A stretch of 10,074 nt of DNA from Deltaproteobacteria bacterium (GTDB lineage Bacteria > Myxococcota_A > UBA9160 > SMWR01). The notes beneath the pieces are model-generated. The model did no database searches and was not told where the DNA came from. It worked only from the letters and a program-made list of their open reading frames with translations. A program made the translations under genes and the position numbers. Below, piece after piece: positions 1 through 4,953 of this stretch (positions are counted from its first letter, which is position 1; every line of letters begins with the position of its first letter). The stretch is from assembly GCA_019313605.1 (NCBI GenBank), contig JAFDAW010000107.1, positions 1 to 10,074 on the forward strand, in the 5' to 3' direction.

Positions 1-1
1 G

Positions 2-367
2 TTGATTCGCGAGGTTTGCGAAGAGACGGGGCACGAGGTCGTGGTCGATCGCCACGTGGGGACCTACGTGCGAACGGGGTTCCGGCCGTATACGGCTTCG
101 GTGTTCACTTGCCGCGTCACTGGCGGCGAGCTGCGACCGAGTATCGAAACTCCGGTGGTTCGCTGGTTCGATCTTGCCGCGCTGCCCGACACCCTGTTCC
201 CGTGGTTTCTCGAGCCGCTGGCCGATGCGCTTGCAGAGAGTCCCGAGCCGGTTGAGCGCTGCAACTATCAGGGGGTGGCGGCGGTCTGGGCGGGGTTCAA
301 GATCGATCTGCGGATGCGGCTTTCGGACGACTGCGCCGGGTTTTCCGAATTACCCAAATCGTCTTAG
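2..367 (+). CDS. Nudix hydrolase, C-terminal part (5' truncated by window edge)
   Basis: This is the end of a Nudix-family hydrolase; the family cleaves nucleoside diphosphates linked to another moiety. The first visible residues, I-R-E-V-C-E-E-T-G, match the second half of the Nudix box (R-E-U-x-E-E-x-G), which supplies the Mg2+-binding glutamates. The first half of the box and the N-terminal strands lie before base 1, so the apparent start at base 2 is not the true start. Downstream, V-V-R-W-F-D-L followed by a proline- and tryptophan-containing helix (L-F-P-W-F-L-E-P-L) is the usual end of the Nudix fold. About 40 further residues have no clear assignment. The stop TAG is at 365-367, and a repeat element begins only about 10 nt later. 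Substrate cannot be inferred. Confidence 0.75.
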   Translation: MIREVCEETGHEVVVDRHVGTYVRTGFRPYTASVFTCRVTGGELRPSIETPVVRWFDLAALPDTLFPWFLEPLADALAESPEPVERCNYQGVAAVWAGFKIDLRMRLSDDCAGFSELPKSS

Positions 368-376
368 AGCGCTCGA

Positions 377-531
377 GCGGAGGTCGCTCCGCGAATGGCT
401 CACGCGCCAAGGTAAGCCTTGGTTTGCGGGGGCGGTGCTCGGCAGCCGTGCCTTGGTGTGACGAGTTCCAGGGCGCGCTCCGCTTTATTTCGCTGCGCGA
501 CCTCCGCCGGCCCCGGACTCGAGGCGGTGGA
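377..531. repeat. Interspersed ~155-bp repeat, copy 1
   Basis: This copy aligns without gaps to 1672-1826 at a constant offset of 1295 bases, with about 10 mismatches in 155 (roughly 94% identity). It contains a perfect hairpin, CCAAGG-TAAG-CCTTGG, near 407-422. An 11-bp inverted pair lies at its edges: GCGGAGGTCGC at 377-387 against GCGACCTCCGC at 497-507. It fills most of the gap between the Nudix gene and miaA. No coding capacity is evident, and short ORFs crossing it are not conserved between the copies. It is probably a non-autonomous or palindromic intergenic element; the family is not recognised. The rest of the 368-647 gap shows no other clear feature. Confidence 0.85.
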
Positions 532-647
532 GGTAGCGCGAGGCTGAGTGGAAGAGAAGAACGAGTAGGATCGAAAAACTCAGGAAGAAAGACGTAGACT
601 TAATTCAACCGCCCGTGAAAACAGGGTAGAACCCGTACCATGGTTGT

Positions 648-1574
648 ATGAAATCGGCAGCCTTCAACACCCTGGTCATTCTCGGACCGACAGCCTCGGG
701 GAAGACCCATCTGGGCGTTGCACTTGCGGCCGAATTGGGCGGAGAGATCCTCTCCGTGGATTCGCGTCAGGTCTATCGCGGGCTGGACATTGGATCTGGA
801 AAAGACCTGACTGAGTACAGCGTGGACGGCCGCGCCGTTCCCTACCATCTCATCGACATCGTCGACCTGGATACGGAATACAACACGTACATGTTCCAGC
901 GCGATTTCTATGCCGTCTTCGAACGGCTGATGTCGCGCGCCACTCTGCCGGTCGCCGTAGGGGGAACGGGCCTCTACCTGGACGCTGTTCTCCAGCGATT
1001 TCGCATGGTCGAGACGCCTGAGAACGACGACCTGCGGCGTGAGCTGGGGAGCTATTCGGACGATGAACTCGCTCACGAGCTGCGCTCGCTCAAACCGAAG
1101 CTTCACAACACCACCGACCTCATTGAGCGTGCGCGAATGATTCGGGCGATTGAAATCGCGCTCTACGCGCGGGACAACCCCCCGCCCCGCGCGCCGGACA
1201 TCCAGCCGCTCGTCCTGGGCACGCGTTGGGAACGAAGTGAGCTCCGGGCACGTATTCTCCAGCGCTTGAACGATCGCCTCGCCCGGGGACTGATCGAGGA
1301 GGTGGAGCATCTTCTCAGTCGGGGCGTGGGCAGTAAGAGACTCCATTCTCTGGGGCTCGAGTACCGTTATGTTTCGGACTACCTGGGCGGGACAATCAAG
1401 AGCAGAAATGACCTGACGCAGAAGCTGTCGACGGCTATCGCCCAATATTCAAAGCGCCAAGAAACCTGGTTTCGCCGCATGGAACGAAATGGCACCGAAA
1501 TCCACTGGATCGATCGCGGAGACCCGGATGCGGCCATGGCGGTCTGTCAGGACAGATGGGATGCCCGGGCGTGA
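648..1574 (+). CDS. miaA: tRNA dimethylallyltransferase MiaA
   Basis: This enzyme transfers a dimethylallyl group from DMAPP to N6 of A37 in tRNAs that read codons beginning with U, the first step toward ms2i6A. It is cytosolic. The 308-aa length is typical. Visible motifs are the P-loop G-P-T-A-S-G-K-T (13-20), D-S-R-Q-V-Y (38-43), V-P-Y-H-L-I-D-I-V-D (64-73), G-G-T-G-L-Y (105-110) and K-R-Q-E-T-W-F-R-R (269-277). After D-S-R-Q-V-Y the usual G-T-A-K-P is replaced by G-S-G-K-D-L, a variant I recall from other MiaA homologues. The ATG at 648 puts the P-loop at the normal distance from the N terminus. No strong Shine-Dalgarno sequence is visible. The gene stands alone between two repeat copies and converges on the zinc-ribbon gene. 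Confidence 0.95.
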   Translation: MKSAAFNTLVILGPTASGKTHLGVALAAELGGEILSVDSRQVYRGLDIGSGKDLTEYSVDGRAVPYHLIDIVDLDTEYNTYMFQRDFYAVFERLMSRATLPVAVGGTGLYLDAVLQRFRMVETPENDDLRRELGSYSDDELAHELRSLKPKLHNTTDLIERARMIRAIEIALYARDNPPPRAPDIQPLVLGTRWERSELRARILQRLNDRLARGLIEEVEHLLSRGVGSKRLHSLGLEYRYVSDYLGGTIKSRNDLTQKLSTAIAQYSKRQETWFRRMERNGTEIHWIDRGDPDAAMAVCQDRWDARA

Positions 1575-1658
1575 TTCTCAGCTGAGTGGTCTTACAGATC
1601 GTCGGACGTTTTCACCCTATGCCGGTTCGTTCTGCCCGATTCAAGCTGGAGCGTGGCC

Positions 1659-1815
1659 GAGTCCGGGGCCGGCAGAGGTCGCTTCGCGAATGGCTCACGC
1701 GCCAAGGTAAGCCTTGATTTGCGGGGGTGGTGCTCGGCAGCCGTGCGTTGGTTTGAGGAGTCCGAGGGCGCGCTCCGCTTTATTTCGCTGCGCGACCTCC
1801 GCCGGCCCCGGACTC
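1659..1815. repeat. Large imperfect palindrome (24-bp inverted arms)
   Basis: The left arm 1659-1682 reads GAGTCCGGGGCCGGCAGAGG and then TCGC. The right arm 1792-1815 is its reverse complement apart from one base. The arms are separated by 109 bases containing smaller hairpins. Terminal inverted arms around a short non-coding core resemble MITE-like elements or large REP-type palindromes. No clear target-site duplication was found, and no transposase gene is in the window. Confidence 0.75.
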
Positions 1816-1826
1816 GAGGTGGTGGA
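1672..1826. repeat. Interspersed ~155-bp repeat, copy 2, within a large inverted repeat
   Basis: This is the second copy of the element at 377-531. It is bounded by long inverted arms: 1659-1682 pairs with 1792-1815 at 23 of 24 positions. The 5' arm extends 13 bp to the left of the part shared with copy 1. The internal hairpin CCAAGG-TAAG-CCTTG is kept with one changed end base. The element lies between the convergent 3' ends of miaA (stop 1572-1574) and the zinc-ribbon gene (stop 1886-1888), so its RNA could fold into a long hairpin on either strand and might end transcription in both directions. No T-run typical of an intrinsic terminator follows it. The rest of 1575-1885 shows nothing I can assign. 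Confidence 0.85.
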
Positions 1827-1885
1827 ATGGCCTGGTGTGTCGAGGGCTGGGGCTGGTTGTCGGTCGCGCTATTGCGCCGTGCGCT

Positions 1886-2374
1886 CTAGCGCTGACCCTC
1901 GCGCAATCCGCTGGCTTCCCACTCTTTGCTGAGTTGCTGGAGTTTGCGGGAGAACTCGTCGAATTCGTCGTCGAAGGAGAGGATGATTTCGGTGGTGCGC
2001 GGGATGTCGTCGCCGTTGAGTAGGCCGCGGTAGCGGTTGAGGTTGGCGAGGATGGCTTCTGCGACCTTCAGTGCGCGCTTCTCGGTCTTGATCAGCGGCG
2101 ACTGGAGGGTGTAGACGTTATTGCGGCCCCAGAGGCTTTCGTCTCGGACGATGGCGATCTCGCGGTAGAGGCTGTTGATCGGGTCGAAATTGTATTCGAC
2201 GCGGACCTCTTTGAAGATGTCGGTGTTGCCGGTGTAGAAACCGCGCTCCTTCTCGACCTTCCCGAGCTGGCGACAGCGGGGGCAGTAGAAGGTATCGCCG
2301 TGGTTGAGGAGGAAGACGCCCTTGGCGTAATCCTCGCAATCCGTGTTTTCGCAGTACCCGACGCCGCGCTTCAT
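1886..2374 (-). CDS. Small zinc-ribbon protein of unknown function
   Basis: This is a 162-aa soluble protein whose function I do not recognise. The N terminus has four cysteines, C8-x4-C13 and C31-x2-C34 (C-E-N-T-D-C and C-P-R-C), the layout of a rubredoxin-like or zinc-ribbon knuckle pair. A middle part (about 55-95), rich in charged and aromatic residues, looks like a compact alpha/beta domain. A helical region (about 97-115) follows. The tail is acidic and then basic, F-D-D-E-F-D-E-F, and likely helical. No membrane segment or signal peptide is seen. The start at 2374 is preferred because AAGGGG at 2384-2389 lies 9 nt upstream; an ATG at 2383 abuts that sequence, and a longer frame to 2512 would run into the structured leader. 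It has its own promoter and a very long leader. A regulatory or nucleic-acid-binding role is only a guess. Confidence 0.8.
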   Translation of the reverse strand: MKRGVGYCENTDCEDYAKGVFLLNHGDTFYCPRCRQLGKVEKERGFYTGNTDIFKEVRVEYNFDPINSLYREIAIVRDESLWGRNNVYTLQSPLIKTEKRALKVAEAILANLNRYRGLLNGDDIPRTTEIILSFDDEFDEFSRKLQQLSKEWEASGLREGQR

Positions 2375-2773
2375 CTTGGTCATCCCCTTTTTTGGGCCGC
2401 CTCCCGGACCGTGCCTCCCTCCGGGCGTTATCGGAACCAGCAGCCATCTCTGGCCCGTGCAGATAGACCTCGCAAACTCCGTGCCGCAGCGTCCGCTACA
2501 CGGTGCTTTCACGAGTGGCGAAGGCCGTTTAGGGCGCGATTCCGCCTGTCCATTGCGTGTGTGCGAGGCGTCTCAGAACCGCCGGCCGTCGAGTTACGCA
2601 GCCCACTTTGGGAACCGCGCTTCCTTCAGATGCCGATCCGGTCGGATGGCGCGCAACTTTTGTCGCCCCCGAGGCCAAAAGACCCCGGGTGCACACGCTT
2701 CCCCTTTGGGGGATGGGTAAGCGGGTTGCCTCCATTGTGAAAAAACCGTACTTGCAGACGCAGTTTTGTCCTA
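2375..2773 (-). ncRNA. Candidate structured leader or independent ncRNA upstream of the zinc-ribbon gene
   Basis: About 400 nt lie between a sigma70-type promoter (2780-2809) and the zinc-ribbon start, with no convincing coding frame. The minus-strand RNA forms a series of hairpins. One is a 9-bp stem with a UUUU loop (2668-2689, CCCGGGGUC/GGCCUCGGG). Another is GCGAC-AAAA-GUUGC (2653-2666). Others are CGCGG...CUGCG (2597-2619), GUAGC-GGAC-GCUGC (2486-2499), GCCA-GAGA-UGGC with a GNRA loop (2443-2454), and CCCGGA...UCCGGG (2403-2425). Four of these use G-U pairs that become A-C mismatches on the plus strand, which supports transcription from the minus strand. I found none of the conserved sequences of RNase P RNA, tmRNA, SRP RNA or the cobalamin and glycine riboswitches that I checked. 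It may be a cis-acting leader or a separate small RNA. Confidence 0.5.
2384..2389 (-). promoter_or_regulatory. Ribosome binding site for the zinc-ribbon gene
   Basis: AAGGGG on the minus strand lies 9 nt before the ATG at 2374 and directly against an alternative ATG at 2383, so it favours the inner start. The preceding CCC-AAAAAA-GGG could form a small hairpin that covers this site. Confidence 0.5.
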
Positions 2774-2779
2774 TATGTG

Positions 2780-2809
2780 CTTATAGTCCCGCCGCCCGTG
2801 GCTTGTCAA
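2780..2809 (-). promoter_or_regulatory. Sigma70-type promoter for the leader and zinc-ribbon gene
   Basis: On the minus strand TTGACA (2804-2809) is followed by an 18-nt spacer and TATAAG (2780-2785), or by 17 nt and CTATAA. The expected transcription start is near 2773. It lies about 40 bp beyond the ccmC stop, so the leader and zinc-ribbon gene can be transcribed separately from the ccm operon. No intrinsic terminator is evident between ccmC and this promoter. Confidence 0.65.
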
Positions 2810-2849
2810 GCTAGATCTGGCGGCTGCTGCCTGCGGCGATCAGAATCCC

Positions 2850-3578
2850 TTAGAAGTCCTCGTCGCTGTCCCATTCAGCCGCATTGGCGTCCGCTGCGAT
2901 CCGCTTGTTCTCGAGGTCGACCCGCAGCAGCACCAGGTGGAGCATGGCGATCAGGGCGGTGACGACCGCCGCCGCGAACGGCCAGCCCATCCCCGTCCCG
3001 AGGCTTCCGCGCTCGAGGTTGTTGGGGTGCATGGCGGCGCCGCCGAAGAGCTGGATCGCAAAGTAGTTCAGCGGGATGACGGCGATGCCGGCGATGCCGT
3101 AGACGGCCGCGAAGCGCGCGGTTCGCGTGCTCCCCTCCGTGAAGCTGCGCAGCAGCAGATAGGCGAGGTAGATGAACCAGAGCAAGAGCGTCACGGTCAA
3201 TCTCGGATCCCACGCCCACCAATGTCCCCAGGTTCCCTTGGCCCAGATCGGTCCGGTGACGAGCCCGAGTGTGCAGAAGAGCACACCGACTTCCGCGCCC
3301 GCGACGGCCACGCGGTCGAAGCGCTCGTCGTTCTTCCAGAGATAGAAGGCGCCGCAAACCGCGGTCACCACAAAGCCCGCATAGGCGGCGAACCAACACG
3401 GAACGTGTACGTAGAGGATCTTCTGGATCAGGCCCTGGACGGAATCGAGGGGCGCTGAATAGACGAGGTACGCCCAGACCGCGATCGAAACAGCGAGCAC
3501 TGCGCCGGTGATCGTCAGCGCGCGGTTGATACCGGGTGATGTCGAGGTCGGTACTTGATTTGAAACCGCGTTGGTCAT
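2850..3578 (-). CDS. ccmC: Heme exporter/heme handling protein CcmC
   Basis: CcmC is an inner-membrane protein of the HemeHandlingProtein family. It presents heme to CcmE with the help of the CcmAB ATPase. The 242-aa protein has six predicted membrane segments (about 21-42, 61-82, 95-112, 127-145, 157-178, 199-220). The periplasmic tryptophan-rich WWD motif is W-G-H-W-W-A-W-D-P-R-L-T (117-128). The likely axial heme ligands are H58 (Y-V-H-V-P) and H184 (A-M-H-P-N-N). The ATG at 3578 lies 5 nt after the ccmB stop, with AGGG just upstream. A longer open frame upstream is only the antisense-free extension through ccmB and is not real. The C-terminal tail is acidic (E-W-D-S-D-E-D-F). It is the last gene of the operon, and no ccmD follows it. 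Confidence 0.95.
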   Translation of the reverse strand: MTNAVSNQVPTSTSPGINRALTITGAVLAVSIAVWAYLVYSAPLDSVQGLIQKILYVHVPCWFAAYAGFVVTAVCGAFYLWKNDERFDRVAVAGAEVGVLFCTLGLVTGPIWAKGTWGHWWAWDPRLTVTLLLWFIYLAYLLLRSFTEGSTRTARFAAVYGIAGIAVIPLNYFAIQLFGGAAMHPNNLERGSLGTGMGWPFAAAVVTALIAMLHLVLLRVDLENKRIAADANAAEWDSDEDF

Positions 3579-3583
3579 GGGCC

Positions 3584-4249
3584 CTACTCGTCGAGAACGA
3601 AGTCGGAAAGTATGAACGAGACTATCAGATAACTCGCGTCCGTCACGATCAGGAACTGGATCGGTTCGAACGGGACGGAGCCGGTTTCGAACAGCGCGTT
3701 GGTGGCGCGCGATGCGGCGATGAGCACGGGTGTGTAGAAGGGGAGTGCGAGGAGCGGAAGCATGACCTCGCGCAGTCGGGTTCGCACCGCGATCGCTGCG
3801 AAGAAGGTTCCCACCGAGCAGAGACCGATCGAGCCGAGCGCAACCACTCCGATCAGCTCGAGCGCGATGGGTAGCAGGTCCATCTCGAAGACGAGCGCGA
3901 AGATGCAAGCGGTCACGGCTTGTACGAAACCGAGGATCAACAGGTTCGCGATGGTCTTCCCCAGTAGCACCCAGCCCCGATCCACGGGCGCGCGCGCGAG
4001 CCCTTCGATGGCGTCGTTTTCGAGTTCGATCGCGAACGACCGACCGAGGCCGAGCAGCGCCGCGAATACGTAGGCGACCCAGAGCAAGCCCGGCGCGTAC
4101 GCGCGAGTTGCGGTCGTCGCGCCGCCGGGCAGCGAGAAGTGGAAGATCACGACCATCAGCATCGAGAAGAGCAGCATCGCGATTGCGCGGTCGCGGCTGC
4201 GCCATTCGGTCAGCAGGTCCTTCCAGAGCACGGCGAGTAGCGCGTTCAC
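3584..4249 (-). CDS. ccmB: Heme exporter membrane protein CcmB
   Basis: CcmB is the permease partner of the ATPase CcmA; together with CcmC they act in release of heme-loaded CcmE. The 221-aa length is normal. It opens with an amphipathic cytosolic stretch, L-W-K-D-L-L-T-E-W-R-S-R-D, typical of CcmB, followed by six hydrophobic segments (about 23-39, 54-72, 97-122, 127-155, 164-182, 197-216). The start is a GTG at 4249 that overlaps the ccmA stop by 4 nt (GTGA), which suggests coupled translation. Upstream residues in the same frame come from the ccmA region and do not belong to the protein. Confidence 0.93.
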   Translation of the reverse strand: MNALLAVLWKDLLTEWRSRDRAIAMLLFSMLMVVIFHFSLPGGATTATRAYAPGLLWVAYVFAALLGLGRSFAIELENDAIEGLARAPVDRGWVLLGKTIANLLILGFVQAVTACIFALVFEMDLLPIALELIGVVALGSIGLCSVGTFFAAIAVRTRLREVMLPLLALPFYTPVLIAASRATNALFETGSVPFEPIQFLIVTDASYLIVSFILSDFVLDE

Positions 4250-4953
4250 GCCACGTCCCGGTCCGAGGCCGCCGTGTAGGCGTTCTCGAGGGTGCTCGGA
4301 TCGAGGTCGCCGCCGGAGTCGCGATGCGCGATTTTGCCGCGCCGCAGCACGACCGCGGCATCGGCGAGCTTTGCCGCGAGCGTGACGTCGTGGGAAACCA
4401 GGACCAGCGTGCGGTCGTTTTGGCGCAGCCCCATCAACCGCTCCACGAGTCGATCGGAAGCTGTGCGATCGAGACCCGTGAACGGCTCGTCGAGCAGCAC
4501 GATTTCGGGATCGTCGATGAGGCCGACCGCGATCGAGAGTCGCTGCGCCATCCCACGCGAGAAGCCGCCGGTGCGGCGATCCGCGGCGCGGGTCAGGCCC
4601 GCCTCGGCGAGTTGTTCTTCGACGCGCGCGCTCGCGTTCGGCACGCTGCGGAGTCGAGCGGCGAAGAGCAGGTTTTCTCTCGCGGTGAGTTCGGGGTAGA
4701 GCCCGGTTGCGTGGCCAATGAAGCCGACCCGGGCGCGCGAAATCCGGTGGTGAGCCGATCTTCCGCTGACTTCGATGGTTCCGCTGCTCGGTCTCGCGAG
4801 GCCCGCGATCAAGCGCAGCAGCGTCGATTTTCCCGCGCCGTTGGGGCCGAGGATGGCCGTCGTCGATCCAGCCTGGATATCGAGATCGATTCGGTTGAGT
4901 CCGACGGTGCTCCCGAAGCGTTTTTCGAGCTCGCGGGCGACGACTGCAGTCAC
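4246..4953 (-). CDS. ccmA: Heme exporter ATP-binding protein CcmA
   Basis: CcmA is the cytosolic ABC ATPase of the CcmAB complex. ATP hydrolysis releases holo-CcmE from CcmC. The 235 residues include Walker A G-P-N-G-A-G-K-S-T (36-44), a degenerate signature F-S-R-G-M-A-Q-R (131-138) typical of CcmA, Walker B I-V-L-L-D-E-P (151-157), a D-loop G-L-D and the H-loop H188. It is slightly longer than the usual ~205 aa because of a C-terminal extension after about 205. The start is GTG at 4953, overlapping the TGA of the preceding gene by 4 nt. The tight linkage suggests that the upstream unknown protein is made in step with CcmA. Confidence 0.93.
   Translation of the reverse strand: MTAVVARELEKRFGSTVGLNRIDLDIQAGSTTAILGPNGAGKSTLLRLIAGLARPSSGTIEVSGRSAHHRISRARVGFIGHATGLYPELTARENLLFAARLRSVPNASARVEEQLAEAGLTRAADRRTGGFSRGMAQRLSIAVGLIDDPEIVLLDEPFTGLDRTASDRLVERLMGLRQNDRTLVLVSHDVTLAAKLADAAVVLRRGKIAHRDSGGDLDPSTLENAYTAASDRDVA

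Noticed and set aside
600..1445. Open frame of 281 codons on the minus strand opposite miaA
   Set aside because: It is antisense to a clearly conserved MiaA, has no recognisable domain and is explained by high GC content.
2403..2425. Intrinsic terminator at the CCCGGA/TCCGGG stem before the zinc-ribbon gene
   Set aside because: On the minus strand the stem is followed by A residues rather than a U-run. On the plus strand the T-run comes before the stem.
2529..2735. Possible 68-aa small protein in the leader of the zinc-ribbon gene
   Set aside because: There is no good ribosome site or recognisable pattern, and it lies across several RNA hairpins. Non-coding RNA explains the region better, though a leader peptide is not fully excluded.
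2375..2773. RNase P RNA, tmRNA, SRP RNA or 6S RNA as identity of the structured region
   Set aside because: The conserved P4 sequences of RNase P, the tRNA-like ends and tag frame of tmRNA, and the SRP domain IV loop are missing. A partial GAAGGAAGC near 2615-2625 resembles SRP only superficially. 6S RNA could not be tested without a covariance model.
2811..2849. Terminator after ccmC
   Set aside because: Only a short GATC...GATC pairing with a weak GGC-AGCA-GCC core is present, and there is no U-run.
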